From Fibrobacterota bacterium (GTDB lineage Bacteria > Fibrobacterota > Fibrobacteria > UBA11236): a stretch of 64,000 nt of DNA. Below the pieces are notes generated by a model. That model had not been told where the DNA came from. It was given only the letters and a program-made list of their open reading frames with translations, and did not search any database. This document shows, one piece after another, positions 54,931 to 64,000 of this stretch (position 1 is its first letter; every line of letters begins with the position of its first letter). Made by a program: the position numbers and the translations under genes. The stretch is taken from the NCBI GenBank assembly GCA_028287465.1, contig JAQBPO010000023.1, positions 1 through 64,000 of the forward strand, given 5' to 3'.

Positions 54931-56040
54931 ATGTCCCCTGTGGATACAACCGGCCGAAAGCGGCCTACCGCCGGCCAGCGCCCTTCCGGCCCGCCCTTCG
55001 TCGATTTGCAGATCCGCATGGCCCGAGGGCAGGATGCCTCCCCGGACGCGCGTCTCCCGGCCCTGAACAACAAGACCGCCAAGATCCATCGCCTGGTGCG
55101 CCTCCTCCAGGACCACACCGAGGGCCTGGGCATCCGTCACATCTCCGCCATGCTGGGAGTGGATGAGCGTACGGTCAAGCGCTACCTGTCCGATTTGCGC
55201 CGCCTCAAGTTCGAGGTCGTGCAGGATCGCAAGGGATCGGGGAGGAAATCCCTCTACCGGATCCAGGCCGCCGGTTCCCCCCCGGGCCACTTCCTGCCGG
55301 CGCTCAAAAAGATCCGCACCGAGCTCCATGCCGGCGGCAATCCCAAGTACACGGCCTTGATCAACCAATTGATGCGGTTCCTGGAGGACAAGGAATCGGC
55401 CCAACGCGAGAATCCGGAAGAGGCGGCTCCCAACGCGGAGGCCTATCACATCGATCACGGCCCTTTCGCGGAAGCCAATCCTTCCCCGGGGATCCTGAAA
55501 CTGCTTGAGTCGGCCATCGCCTCCCGCACCGCGGTGAAGGTCTCCTATTCGGGTTCCCATTCCGAGCCGAGCGAATTCCTGTTCTTCCCCTATGCCCTAT
55601 GCCTGCGGGTCGGGACCCTCTACCTGATCGGCCGCCAAGGCGAGAACCAGGGCGCCTTCAAGAGCCTGTCCGTCAAGCGCATCCTCCGCGGCATCGCCAC
55701 CCGGGACGTATTCACCCGAGACCCGTTCGATCCCGCGGAGTATTACAAGTTCACCTTCGGCCAATGGGCGCGCCAACTGAACGAGAACCCGGAAACGGTC
55801 GTGCTCTCGGTGCGGGCTCCCTGGCTGGAGAAATACCTCTCCGAAAGCCATTTCAACCCGCCCGGACGGATCCTGAAAAAGGGCAAGGACGTGCAATTCG
55901 AGGTGAAAATGGTGGTCAAGCCGGATTTCGTGAACTGGGTCATGTCGCTCGCGCCGGACCTGATACCGGAAAAGCCGGAATCCCTTCGCAAGGAAGTGGC
56001 GGATAGATTGGGTCGAGCCCTCGAAGCGTTCAGCGCCTGA
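54931..56040 (+). CDS. HTH/WYL-domain transcriptional regulator
   Basis: 369-residue regulator. Winged HTH at about 50-100 (KIHRLVRLLQDHTEGLGIRHISAMLGVDERTVKRYLSDLRRL), WYL ligand-binding domain at about 185-260 (AVKVSYSG...YALCLRVGTLYLIGRQ), and a WCX-like C-terminal part. Such proteins respond to ligands or nucleic acids and often control DNA-damage or defence genes, but no such genes are adjacent. Its 3' end overlaps the convergent SGNH gene by 11 bp. Confidence 0.85.
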   Translation: MSPVDTTGRKRPTAGQRPSGPPFVDLQIRMARGQDASPDARLPALNNKTAKIHRLVRLLQDHTEGLGIRHISAMLGVDERTVKRYLSDLRRLKFEVVQDRKGSGRKSLYRIQAAGSPPGHFLPALKKIRTELHAGGNPKYTALINQLMRFLEDKESAQRENPEEAAPNAEAYHIDHGPFAEANPSPGILKLLESAIASRTAVKVSYSGSHSEPSEFLFFPYALCLRVGTLYLIGRQGENQGAFKSLSVKRILRGIATRDVFTRDPFDPAEYYKFTFGQWARQLNENPETVVLSVRAPWLEKYLSESHFNPPGRILKKGKDVQFEVKMVVKPDFVNWVMSLAPDLIPEKPESLRKEVADRLGRALEAFSA

Positions 56041-56839
56041 GAAGCGGCACGCGCCCCCGCGCATCGATTCCGCTTTGCGGTAGGCCCGCGGCGAGAATCA
56101 GGATCCCGTTCCCGCTAAGACGCATCCGGGCGACCGTTGAGCCGCCCAATCCCCGGGACCGTCCCGCGATAATGGTCGGCAATTCCGTGAGGTTCGCCGC
56201 CACCACCCGGTTGAACAGGAGCTTATGACCAAGATTATTGGTATGGATGCCGTCCCCGGAATTATAGATGGGAAGGTACTTGCCGTCCGCCGCTCCCAGG
56301 CTGTCGAAGAAATCCACCGTGCGCGGCGCGTATCGTTCCAGGACGCGCTTCCGGAAGGCCAAGATCTTCGCCCGTCCGGTCGAATCCAGGGCGGTGCGCG
56401 GCAGGGGCGTGGTGAACCAGATGCGGACCCCGGCCTTTTTCGCCAGGTTATTGAGGGAATCGTAATTGGCCTCGTATTCGGTGGCCGCGTAATTGTTGCC
56501 GATGTCATTGGCCGTCAAGGCGAACAGGATGACGTCCGGATGCAGGGAAAGCGCCTTGGTCATGTTGTGGGCGGTATCCGGCGCCGGCCTGTTCGAGGGG
56601 TGCTTGAAACCGGTCGGCATCAACTGGTAGGTGGTATACCCGCTCACGCCGAGATTGACCATTTTCCATCCGCCGCTCAGGGTGGGGAGGTATTTGGCGT
56701 ATCGGCCCGCGAAGGAACTGTCATAGGTGGAGGCGCCTACCCCGGCCACGGTCGAAGAGCCCATGACGACCAGGGTATGTTGCGCATTGACGATGGCGGC
56801 CGTTAAGAACAGGCCCGCCGCCAAAATGGACTTCAGCAT
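56030..56839 (-). CDS. Exported SGNH/GDSL-family hydrolase
   Basis: 269-residue secreted esterase. Signal peptide at residues 1-19. Block I VVMGSSTVAGVGAS supplies the nucleophile Ser, block III ALTANDIGNN the Asn, block V DGIHTNNLGH the catalytic Asp-x-x-His. The last 40 residues (RMRLSGNGILILAAGLPQSGIDARGRV) look like a remnant of a C-terminal beta domain. Likely acts on acetyl esters of carbohydrates; the substrate is unknown. Confidence 0.85.
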   Translation of the reverse strand: MLKSILAAGLFLTAAIVNAQHTLVVMGSSTVAGVGASTYDSSFAGRYAKYLPTLSGGWKMVNLGVSGYTTYQLMPTGFKHPSNRPAPDTAHNMTKALSLHPDVILFALTANDIGNNYAATEYEANYDSLNNLAKKAGVRIWFTTPLPRTALDSTGRAKILAFRKRVLERYAPRTVDFFDSLGAADGKYLPIYNSGDGIHTNNLGHKLLFNRVVAANLTELPTIIAGRSRGLGGSTVARMRLSGNGILILAAGLPQSGIDARGRVPLLRR

Positions 56840-56946
56840 GATTATCCCCCCCGAAAACCACTATCCTGCCCGCTCGCGAAAGCCGGTCCTCGGAGTCCAA
56901 GCCCGCTTGCCTGCGGAACTTGGACCCGGGAAACCCGTTCGCCTGT

Positions 56947-58083
56947 TTACGTGGCCAGGTCCTTTAGAGTCCCTGCACCCCAGCCGCGCAGCAATCCGAC
57001 GATGTCCTCCGAAGTCGGGCTGCGCCCGTTACGGACATACCACCCGGAAGCGCCGACGCCGCAATACAAGGCATCCAGCACGGGGAGGTCGGCCATGATG
57101 CCGCCGCAGAATCCGCCGTTGAAATGATCGCCCGCGCCCGTGGACAGCTTGGGATTGGGGCAGTAAGGGCCCTCGATCCCGGCGGTCTCGGTGCCGACCG
57201 TGGCGCCCGCGTATTTGATGGCATGGACCACGACGCCATGGATGCCCAGCCGTTCGCGGAGCCTGGCCGAAGTGGCCTTGACCCCGTCGACGGATTCCTG
57301 GGGCAGTTCCTTCACGCCGAGCACGTTGCTGACCTGCTCCGCTTCGCGCAAGTTGAGGCCCAGGATGACTTCGGTTTTCCTGTTGAGGGCCTGGATTTGA
57401 TCCAGGACCCGCACCAGATCCGTGCGAGAACGCTTTTCGGGATCGGCCAGGTCGAAGAAGAACTTCACCTTGCAACCCTCGGGAACCATGCGGATGATGT
57501 TCTCGATGATCTCTTCCATTTCGGTGAGCATGGTCCAATTGGTGCAAGCGACCATGTCCGACAGGAAGAACAATTCGCGCATCACGGGTTCGCCGACCAC
57601 CTCGAGCAGGCGCGTCCAGCACATGTCCTTGATGGTGTTCAGCTTGCCGAGCATAAGCTTGCCGTCATGGAACTCCAGGGCGTCCGTGTGGCCGGGTACA
57701 CCGACCGAGACCACCTTGCAGATGCTTTTCAGAGGCTTGAAGACCGGGTGGATTTCCGGATAGCCCAACATGCCGATGCAGGTCACCTGGGCGCCCATGC
57801 CCGCGGCGGCCATGGCCATCAAGGGCCCGTTGCCGCCGAGCTTTTCCTGGATGGGGACGAGTTCGATATTGGCCGATTTGCCCGCGGCGGATGCGATGCG
57901 GCCTGCGAACTCGGTGATGGTCTCGATGCGCTTGTATTCATGGTTGTTCTTGCGCGTTGCCACGGCGTGGATGATTTCATCCACGAATCCGTCGAAACCC
58001 ACCAGGAATTTCTTGGTGCGCATGACGCTTTTGCGGGCCGCGATGGCATCGGCCGCCCTGATGATGTCCTTAGTGTCGTTCAC
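56947..58083 (-). CDS. PfkB-family carbohydrate kinase
   Basis: 378-residue sugar or nucleoside kinase of the ribokinase family. N-terminal FLVGFDGFVDEI, glycine motif EKLGGNGPLMAMAAAGMGAQVTCIG, and the ATP/anion-hole signature LSTGAGDHFNGGFCGG with the catalytic Asp. No upstream ATG fits; GTG 58083 has AAGGGG four bases before it. The substrate cannot be predicted. It follows the STAS gene on the same strand, separated by about 140 bp that contain only a weak hairpin with a T run. Confidence 0.85.
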   Translation of the reverse strand: MNDTKDIIRAADAIAARKSVMRTKKFLVGFDGFVDEIIHAVATRKNNHEYKRIETITEFAGRIASAAGKSANIELVPIQEKLGGNGPLMAMAAAGMGAQVTCIGMLGYPEIHPVFKPLKSICKVVSVGVPGHTDALEFHDGKLMLGKLNTIKDMCWTRLLEVVGEPVMRELFFLSDMVACTNWTMLTEMEEIIENIIRMVPEGCKVKFFFDLADPEKRSRTDLVRVLDQIQALNRKTEVILGLNLREAEQVSNVLGVKELPQESVDGVKATSARLRERLGIHGVVVHAIKYAGATVGTETAGIEGPYCPNPKLSTGAGDHFNGGFCGGIMADLPVLDALYCGVGASGWYVRNGRSPTSEDIVGLLRGWGAGTLKDLAT

Positions 58084-58226
58084 GTTCCCCTTCCACACAT
58101 GATAAAAAAGACATACCCCCTGCCCCCGGTATCGACAGCCCCCGTCGACCGAACCGCATTCCAATCCGGGGCGCGGCATTCCCGCGCACCCTTGTCGGGA
58201 AACGCGTGCCGGTCCGCCCGGAAGGC

Positions 58227-58571
58227 TCAGCGATTCAGCGCGATGTCGATGGTCGGGAGGAGCGGAATCATGTCGGTTATGCCTGCGATTTCCAGTACCT
58301 CGACCACATGGCCCGCCTGGCAGACGATCTTGAATTGGCAATGGGTGTCCAAGCCCCACTTGATCAGCTTGGAAAACTCTCCCAGCCCTACGCTGGACAA
58401 CATGGTCACCCCGGTGCAATCCAGGATGACCTTTTCCGGCTTCAGCATGCGGAGATTCGAAAACTCCTGGCGCATGACGTCTACGGTTTCGAAGGTCAGG
58501 TCCCCGGTGATTTCCACCACGGCATGCCCCTTCTTGGAATAGTTCCTGCAGGAGAAAACGTTTCTTGCCAT
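58227..58571 (-). CDS. STAS-domain anti-sigma factor antagonist
   Basis: 114-residue SpoIIAA-like protein. A single STAS domain with the phosphorylation loop in DCTGVTMLSSVGLGEF (candidate Ser in LSSVG). Such proteins switch partners with serine-kinase anti-sigma factors; no kinase gene is in the window, so the partner is elsewhere. Confidence 0.85.
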   Translation of the reverse strand: MARNVFSCRNYSKKGHAVVEITGDLTFETVDVMRQEFSNLRMLKPEKVILDCTGVTMLSSVGLGEFSKLIKWGLDTHCQFKIVCQAGHVVEVLEIAGITDMIPLLPTIDIALNR

Positions 58572-58766
58572 CTATCCCGTACCCGAGGCTGATGCCCTTG
58601 CTTTTATATCTTTATTCCCACGGCGTGCCGCTCCCGCATGCCGGGTCCCCGACACCGGGTCCTTGACCCGCGGATTCCCAGAATAAGTATTCTGAAAGAG
58701 ATTTGCAAATTTACCATATTTTGCCCATTTTTCCCAAACATTTCCCAGGAAAACAGGAGTCGGCCC

Positions 58767-59360
58767 GTGGGCGCCTATAAAATCCCGGCAAAGGTGAAAT
58801 TGGTGGTCGGATTGCTCGGCGGCAACCCTGAAATCCTCAAACGGACCCGGGAACTCCTGAGGGCAAGATTCGGGGTGGAAGAGGAGATCATGGCCCCCAT
58901 CCCCTTTACCTGGACCCGGTATTATTCCGATGAATTGGGGGAATCGCCTTGGCGCACCTTCGTTTCCTATGAAGCCCTGATTCCCAGGGAGGACCTGGTC
59001 GACATCAAGCGATTCACGAACGATTTGGAACAGGGTTTGGCCTCGGAGGGGGTGCGGACCATCAATATCGATCCGGGATACATGACCTTGGGGCAGTTTT
59101 TCCTGGCTACGACCAAGGACCAGCGCCACCGGGTTTATATCCGGGACGGGATTTTCGTCGAGCCCACCCTGTATTTCCAGGACGGGGACTTCTTCCCCTT
59201 CGAATGGACCTATCGGGATTATCGAAGCGAGGAGTATCGCTTGTACTTCCTGGCGGCGCGCTCCAAGTTGGCCTACCAGATGCACCATGGCGGTTTACCG
59301 CATTCACGCCGGAAATCGGTCCAGCCGGGAACCGTGGAAAACCCCGAAGCGCCGGGATAG
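58767..59360 (+). CDS. DUF4416 family protein, GTG start
   Basis: 197-residue protein of unknown function resembling DUF4416: KLVVGLLGGNPEIL at the start, FTWTRYYSDELGE, TINIDPGYMTLGQFFLATTKDQRHRVYIRDGIFVEPTLYF, and the late FPFEWTYRDYRSEEY. Start GTG 58767 is supported by CAGGAG eight bases upstream; the open frame upstream is not family-like. The last about 20 residues (HSRRKSVQPG...) go beyond the usual end. Confidence 0.82.
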   Translation: MGAYKIPAKVKLVVGLLGGNPEILKRTRELLRARFGVEEEIMAPIPFTWTRYYSDELGESPWRTFVSYEALIPREDLVDIKRFTNDLEQGLASEGVRTINIDPGYMTLGQFFLATTKDQRHRVYIRDGIFVEPTLYFQDGDFFPFEWTYRDYRSEEYRLYFLAARSKLAYQMHHGGLPHSRRKSVQPGTVENPEAPG

Positions 59361-59383
59361 CCTCCTCGGGATCGGGATTCCCC

Positions 59384-59408
59384 CGGCAAAACCAGGCCTG
59401 GCTTGCCG
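59384..59408. other. Inverted repeat between convergent DUF4416 and glnB genes
   Basis: Interrupted palindrome: CGGCAA (59384-59389) with TTGCCG (59403-59408) and CCAGG/CCTGG at the centre. It is located between two convergent stops, so it may act as a two-way transcription barrier, but it lacks T runs. Confidence 0.35.
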
Positions 59409-59482
59409 AGGGAAGGATTCCGGAGGCTTAGGCGGCAGGCTCCCGGACGCAGGGCCCGGAAACGTCCCGACCGGTTTGGGAT

Positions 59483-59917
<435 letters not shown>

Positions 59918-59960
59918 TCAAATGGACTAAAAATTACGCTAGTTGACGATTGCCATGTCT

Positions 59961-59976
59961 ATCCATCCCCATGCCA
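59961..59976 (-). promoter_or_regulatory. Sigma54-like box upstream of glnB
   Basis: Minus-strand TGGCATGGGGATGGAT. The GG of the -24 element is spaced like RpoN promoters, but the -12 element reads GA rather than GC. It matches 14 of 16 bases with the box in front of the porin-like gene (61068-61083). Confidence 0.4.
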
Positions 59977-60003
59977 ATCCTATAACCGACCTTTGAAAGC
60001 TTT

Positions 60004-60030
60004 CCTCCAGGGCGGAAACCGTCCTGGAGG
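60004..60030 (-). other. Strong hairpin downstream of the porin-like gene
   Basis: 12-bp stem with one G-T pair (60004-60015 with 60019-60030) and a three-base loop, 38 bp past the porin stop and upstream of glnB. It is followed on the minus strand by AAAGCTTTC rather than a T run, so it may be a terminator with a poor tail or a transcript-end stabiliser. Confidence 0.55.
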
Positions 60031-60068
60031 GTTATAGCTTTATCTTGGATACCGTCCAAGACCTGGAA

Positions 60069-61010
60069 TCAGAACGAGAAGGTATTTTCCACAGCGTAGT
60101 AGGTGTTCTTCTTGTCGATGTCATAGCGGACTTCGGCCAAGGCGAGCCAGTTGCCGACGATGGCATAGCTCGGGCTGAAAGTGACTTCCGTATCCGGGTC
60201 ATCCTCTTTCTCCAGTTTGATACCGCTGTAGCGGACCGTCGCCGCGACCTTGTCGGTGAGCTTATAGTTGGCCATCGCCAGCCAGCCATTGCCGGACTGG
60301 TTCGCAAGCCCCCAATTGATGAGGAGGCTGTATTCGGCCGCCACGGTCAGGGGGCCCATGGCGTAGGATCCCCAGGTATTGACTTCGGATTGGCTGTCAT
60401 GGTCCGTGGCATCGTCGTAGATTTCATGGAGGAAGGTCACCTTGGCGGTGACGCCTTCCACGGGCATCAGGGCGACCTGGGCCTCGAAACCCGGGGTCAG
60501 CAGATCCGTATCCGTTCCCCAGACGCTGCTGACGACGGAGCCGTACAGGGCGAACTTGGGGGTGGCATAGGCGAGGTTCAATCCATTCTGGTATCCGCCG
60601 TAGGTTGGGCCGGCATAGCCGCTCAGCAGCTTGGAAACGGAATACTGGTACAGGCCGGTGGGCTCCGCGGCTTCGAAGCCGGAGACGCTCAGGAACTTAC
60701 CGACCGAGAGGCTCAAGGGTCCGCTGGTGGCGGTGACGAAACCCTGTTCGAAAACCACGCCGCCGGTGGAGCCGAGGCTATTGATATCCGCGCGGGCCGA
60801 AATGGCGCCGTACTTGTAGAAGAAATCCAATTCGAACTGGTCGAAAGACCCGTTCAGGGTCGCATCGCCGGAATCCGGGGAGACGCCATTGGCGGACATA
60901 TCGAGAAAGCCCGCCATCGACAGGCTGTCCGTCAATTTGATTTCGCCATGGGACGCAACGGCGCCAAGTCCCAGCATCAAGGCCATCGGTAACGTTTTAA
61001 GATTCTTCAT
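60069..61010 (-). CDS. Porin-like outer-membrane beta-barrel (OmpL/bbp2-like)
   Basis: 313-residue outer-membrane protein. Signal peptide at residues 1-23 (ending ASHG). The rest is a series of about a dozen amphipathic strands with a C-terminal Phe (NTFSF), as in the putative beta-barrel porin-2 family: KLTDSLSMAGFLDMSAN, FELDFFYKYGAISARADINSLG, LADYK-like late strands. ATG 61010 has AGGAG five bases upstream and is preferred over GTG 61016. The nearby glnB and the shared promoter-like box suggest a link to nitrogen status. Confidence 0.8.
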   Translation of the reverse strand: MKNLKTLPMALMLGLGAVASHGEIKLTDSLSMAGFLDMSANGVSPDSGDATLNGSFDQFELDFFYKYGAISARADINSLGSTGGVVFEQGFVTATSGPLSLSVGKFLSVSGFEAAEPTGLYQYSVSKLLSGYAGPTYGGYQNGLNLAYATPKFALYGSVVSSVWGTDTDLLTPGFEAQVALMPVEGVTAKVTFLHEIYDDATDHDSQSEVNTWGSYAMGPLTVAAEYSLLINWGLANQSGNGWLAMANYKLTDKVAATVRYSGIKLEKEDDPDTEVTFSPSYAIVGNWLALAEVRYDIDKKNTYYAVENTFSF

Positions 61011-61409
61011 CCTCACTCCTAATTTTCACCTTACCGGACTGGCAAGATATGAGATGCAGGACCATACATCAATCTCCATGCCAGATTCCGACATCCTGGC
61101 CGAATCGGCTCCAAAACGCGGAAAATGGAGTTTCAACAGAACGGGAACGTGTTTTGTCATAACAACCTTTTCCAATCCCCGGATACATGTGTCAATTACT
61201 GACATTTCAGCCCTTGGCCCCCGTAAATTGTCACGTTCGCATCCCTTTTTGTGAGCAACACCCTTCTGGTGCCGGTTTGGCAGGTTCCTGGAGGGTAGTC
61301 GGAATCGAAGGGGCAGGGGGGGAAGGAAAGGGGTAACGGGAATGCTACGAACCGGACGATCGGGGCCTTGCCCGGACCGTCCGGTTTACGGAAGGGATTC
61401 AAACAGGGA
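61011..61409. other. Intergenic region between urease operon and porin-like gene
   Basis: About 400 bp without a gene. It contains the sigma54-like box at 61068-61083 and a GGACGG/CCGTCC inverted repeat near 61355-61385. The rest shows no recognisable element. Confidence 0.45.
61068..61083 (-). promoter_or_regulatory. Sigma54-like box upstream of the porin-like gene
   Basis: Minus-strand TGGCATGGAGATTGAT, with a -24-like TGGCATG and a -12-like TTGAT at RpoN spacing (GG-N10-GA). It would give a leader of about 45 bases. See the twin box at 59961-59976. Confidence 0.45.
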
Positions 61410-61646
61410 TTAAGGAGCCAGGTCCGGAAGGGTTCCGCCCACGATCCGGAACTTCGAAACGAAGGCCATGCGCCAGACCCCGCCCGAGGCGATGGCGGCC
61501 TGAAGGGCCTGGGGATTCCTGGGTTGGATGCCCGACCAGAAGGCCAGGTAACCGGGCGTGGTGGCCGCGTTCTGGTGATGGGCGCGGGCGGGCGAAGACA
61601 ACGCCAGCAGGCAAAGGGCGGACAGGCAGGCGAGGGAGGCTTTCAT
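61410..61646 (-). CDS. Tiny exported protein coupled to ureG
   Basis: 78-residue protein with a signal peptide ([22 protein letters not shown]) followed by HHQN and a short mature part of about 55 residues. No family is recognised. AAAGGA lies six bases before ATG 61646, and the start overlaps the ureG stop (ATGA), so it is made together with urease maturation proteins. The His-His at the mature N-terminus would suit a nickel or copper ligand if cleavage is near ARA; that is an inference. Confidence 0.65.
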   Translation of the reverse strand: MKASLACLSALCLLALSSPARAHHQNAATTPGYLAFWSGIQPRNPQALQAAIASGGVWRMAFVSKFRIVGGTLPDLAP

Positions 61647-62470
61647 GGTGATTCCTTTTGCATGGATTGCGGTTCTGGGGAGGTGGGAAGTTGGGTATCC
61701 GGTACAAGGCGACGCGTCGCGTTCCAGGCCTTGAGGATATGCGCGGCGATTTCGGGAACGGCCAATCCGGATTTGACCTGGGCGAACAGGAACGGACCCT
61801 CGCCACGCATCTTCAGGGAATCCCGGCGCATCACTTCCAGATCCGCGCCCACAAGGGCCGCCAGATCGGTTTTGTTGATGACGAGGAGATCGCTCTGGGT
61901 GATGCCGGGGCCGCCCTTGCGCGGGATCTTGTCCCCGCCGGAAACGTCGATGACGTAGATGGTATAGTCCGCCAGTTCCCGCCCGAAATGCGCGGCCAGG
62001 TTGTCCCCCCCGCTTTCCACGAAGAGCAGATCGATGGCTCCGTTGAAATGATCCATCAACCGTTCCAGCGCGGCAACGTTCAGGGACACGTCCTCGCGGA
62101 TGGCGGCATGGGGGCATCCCCCGGTCTCGACCGCCAGGATGCGGTCGGAGGCCAAGGCCTCATTGCGGATCAGGAACTCCCCGTCCTCGCGGGTGAAGAT
62201 GTCATTGGTCACGACGCCCAGACTGTAGGCTTCGCGCAGGTGCCGGCATAGGGCCAGGGTCAATGCGGTCTTGCCGGAACCGACGGGACCGCCGATGCCG
62301 ATGGTGAAGGCGCGCCTGTAATAATCGCGGTCCGGCAGAGCCAGTTCCCGCAGGCGGTATTCCCCGGGGGATTCCATGATCTCATGGGTATGCCCATGGG
62401 ATCCGGGTTCGTGGGTATGACCGTGGGCTCCGTGGGAATGGGCATCGGTGCGGATGGGCGTGAACTTCAT
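61643..62470 (-). CDS. ureG: Urease accessory GTPase UreG with His-rich N-terminus
   Basis: 275-residue SIMIBI GTPase that powers nickel insertion into urease. N-terminal tail (residues 9-30) is His-rich ([20 protein letters not shown]), a metal store seen in some UreG and UreE proteins. P-loop [14 protein letters not shown] near residue 60, [13 protein letters not shown], metal-site [11 protein letters not shown] (Cys-Pro-His), and NKTDLA. GGGAG precedes ATG 62470. About 50 residues beyond the usual C-terminus. It starts 14 bp after ureF. Confidence 0.95.
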   Translation of the reverse strand: MKFTPIRTDAHSHGAHGHTHEPGSHGHTHEIMESPGEYRLRELALPDRDYYRRAFTIGIGGPVGSGKTALTLALCRHLREAYSLGVVTNDIFTREDGEFLIRNEALASDRILAVETGGCPHAAIREDVSLNVAALERLMDHFNGAIDLLFVESGGDNLAAHFGRELADYTIYVIDVSGGDKIPRKGGPGITQSDLLVINKTDLAALVGADLEVMRRDSLKMRGEGPFLFAQVKSGLAVPEIAAHILKAWNATRRLVPDTQLPTSPEPQSMQKESP

Positions 62471-62484
62471 CGATTCTCCCGGCT

Positions 62485-63165
62485 TCAGCTTTGGAACAAT
62501 TTGGAATATAGGTATGGATGCCCGGCCTGGGCCAGGTCGATCATGGGGGCCGAGCGCACGGACTCGCCGTAATCCCAATCCTCGCGCAGGAGGCGAAACT
62601 CCTCGCCGATGCGGATATGCTCGCGATGGAGCTTCTGCGCCTGGAGGGACCCGAGCAGGCCCAGGCGCACGGCCGCGCCCAATTGATCGCGCAGGGCCAT
62701 ATGCAGCAACAGTCCTTGCGCATCGCAACGGGAAACGCCGGCGGACTTCAGGGTGGCCGCGAATACCATCAGGAAATGCAACGGCAGCCGCTCGCCTTGG
62801 AACCAGGGCCGCAGGGCGAGTATGCCCGGGCCCGCATGCGACGCTTCCATGGCGCGGGACCAGGCCTGGCCTTGGGCCAGGCTGCCTTTGCGTTGCGAGG
62901 GCATGAATAGCCAGGCGTCCCATTCGCGCACCACGTCCGCGAACCCCGCCTCGTCCGACCCGGCATGGGCATAGGCGGTATTCAGGAATGGCATCTCCCC
63001 GGAGGTGACCTGATCCAGATGGGCTTCCAGGTATTCCCGGAAATCCCCCATCCGCTTCACGTAACCCAGCTTGGCCAGGCTTTCCAGGCCGTTGGAAAAG
63101 GCGAAGCCGCCGGACGGAAAACATGCGTCCGCCAATTGCATCAATGCCAGGGTCGCCAAGGCCAT
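62485..63165 (-). CDS. ureF: Urease accessory protein UreF
   Basis: 226-residue all-helical chaperone that gates UreG GTPase activity on the urease apoprotein. N-terminal [20 protein letters not shown] is the family hallmark (usual form D..FP.G.F.HS.GLE), and [28 protein letters not shown] matches the conserved late helices. It lies between ureC and ureG on the same strand. Confidence 0.93.
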   Translation of the reverse strand: MALATLALMQLADACFPSGGFAFSNGLESLAKLGYVKRMGDFREYLEAHLDQVTSGEMPFLNTAYAHAGSDEAGFADVVREWDAWLFMPSQRKGSLAQGQAWSRAMEASHAGPGILALRPWFQGERLPLHFLMVFAATLKSAGVSRCDAQGLLLHMALRDQLGAAVRLGLLGSLQAQKLHREHIRIGEEFRLLREDWDYGESVRSAPMIDLAQAGHPYLYSKLFQS

Positions 63166-63192
63166 GTCCGTCTCCTTTCTCCGCCGCCGGTT

Positions 63193-64000
63193 TCAGAACA
63201 GGGAATAGAGTTGCGCCAGGGGCAGGGAGGCCGCGGGTTCGCAGGTGAGGGCGATGCCGTCCGCCTTGACTTCATAGGTTTCCGGATCGACCTCGATGTC
63301 CGGGGTCGCGGAGTTCAGCCGCATATCCGCTTTGGAAATGGTGCGGCAACCCTTGACGGCGACCACGGTCTTGGAAAGCCCGTATTGATCGCGGACGCGG
63401 CGCAACGAGGCATTGGAGACGAAGGCCAGGGAGGTGAGCCCCACCGCGCCTCCCATGGAACCGAACATGGGCCGGGAGTGATAGGGTTGCGGGGTGGGAA
63501 TGGAAGCGTTGGGATCGCCCATCTGCGCCTGCACGATATACCCGCCCTTCAGGATCAGCTCGGGCTTGGATCCGAAGAAGGCCGGCTTCCAAAGGACCAG
63601 GTCCGCCAGCTTCCCGATCTCGATGCTCCCGACCTCGCCGGAAATGCCGTGGGCGACGGCCGGGTTGATGGTGTATTTGGCGATATAGCGGCGCGCCCGG
63701 AAGTTGTCGGCGCGGAGGCCCGATTCCTCGGGGAGCGGTCCGCGTTGGACCTTCATCTTGTGGGCGGTCTGCCAGGTGCGGGTGATGACCTCGCCCACGC
63801 GGCCCATGGCCTGCGAATCCGAGGACATCATGGAGATGGCGCCCAGGTCGTGCAGGATGTCCTCGGCGGCGATGGTCTCCCCGCGGATGCGGCTTTCCGC
63901 GAAGGCCACGTCCTCGGGGATGTTCTTGTCCAGATGATGGCAGACCATCAGCATGTCCAGGTGCTCGGCCAGGGTGTTGACCGTGAAGGGCCGGGTGGGA
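63193..64000 (-). CDS. ureC: Urease alpha subunit, C-terminal part (5' end outside window)
   Basis: The last about 269 codons of the nickel hydrolase subunit; the gene runs off the right edge. Visible active-site parts are [22 protein letters not shown] (the catalytic His of the flap) and [21 protein letters not shown] (the Asp that binds nickel lies in SSDSQAMGR). C-terminal [23 protein letters not shown] and FVSNAS are also typical. The Ni-bridging carbamylated Lys and the other His ligands are off-window. Confidence 0.96.
   Translation of the reverse strand, partial: PTRPFTVNTLAEHLDMLMVCHHLDKNIPEDVAFAESRIRGETIAAEDILHDLGAISMMSSDSQAMGRVGEVITRTWQTAHKMKVQRGPLPEESGLRADNFRARRYIAKYTINPAVAHGISGEVGSIEIGKLADLVLWKPAFFGSKPELILKGGYIVQAQMGDPNASIPTPQPYHSRPMFGSMGGAVGLTSLAFVSNASLRRVRDQYGLSKTVVAVKGCRTISKADMRLNSATPDIEVDPETYEVKADGIALTCEPAASLPLAQLYSLF

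Noticed and set aside
58102-58135. Terminator between the STAS and PfkB genes
   Set aside because: The ATACC/GGTAT stem is only five pairs long; the T run alone is not enough.

Overview
The window is GC-rich, densely coded chromosomal DNA from a diderm (Gram-negative) bacterium. Signs of two membranes are several outer-membrane beta-barrels, many lipoproteins, two class A penicillin-binding proteins and one protein with a PEP-CTERM tail. Two exported proteins end in short beta-rich domains that resemble type IX/Por-type sorting domains. With a futalosine-pathway menaquinone gene (mqnC), Ala/Pro- or Arg/Gly-rich protein tails and large lipoproteins with cadherin-like domains, this fits a member of the FCB/Fibrobacterota-like bacteria. 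That placement is an inference from gene style; no 16S rRNA is present. No phage, integrase, transposase, plasmid gene or CRISPR array was seen.

Layout. 1-4450: a 5'-partial-in-window PBP, a DUF3592 membrane protein, and an XRE regulator followed by an unusual 21-bp hairpin repeat array and an outer-membrane barrel. 4781-7234: a fused alpha+beta 2-oxoacid dehydrogenase E1. 7332-10258: an exported DUF1080/beta-propeller operon. 10668-12488: moaD-moaE-mqnC. 12496-18827: a mixed minus-strand block (SRPBCC, an exported TIM-barrel-like protein, two M48 proteases around a HAD phosphatase, membrane proteins, a CoA-binding protein, a rhomboid). 18846-28830: a housekeeping block (SpoU methyltransferase, dxs, ispA, folD, a 6S RNA found here from its structure, zapA, a ZapB-like coiled coil, pheT, pheS). 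29131-32933: a PEP-CTERM protein and a 1068-residue cadherin-like/beta-helix lipoprotein. 33296-36673: rplT, rpmI, infC, thrS.

37139-41332 is the most unusual part. It is a four-gene overlapping operon made of an ECF sigma factor, a zinc-finger membrane anti-sigma, a PKD/cadherin-like lipoprotein, and an exported caspase-like protease that appears to carry a C-terminal outer-membrane barrel. I read it as a candidate signal-transduction and cell-envelope protease system. After it come tRNA-Val and a compact biotin operon (bioD-bioF-esterase-bioC). 45261-48504 holds UDP-xylose synthase, coaX, nadC and a small membrane protein. 48547-53018 holds a lipoprotein and a PBP1A. 53226-56040 holds tRNA-Ser, gltX and a WYL regulator. 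56030-61010 holds an SGNH hydrolase, a PfkB sugar kinase, a STAS protein, a DUF4416 protein, PII (glnB) and a porin-like barrel. The window ends in a urease operon on the minus strand (ureC partial, ureF, ureG and a tiny exported protein).

Many genes are joined by 4-bp ATGA stop/start overlaps, which is the main evidence for the operons proposed. Functional calls rest on motifs read by eye; no database search was possible.
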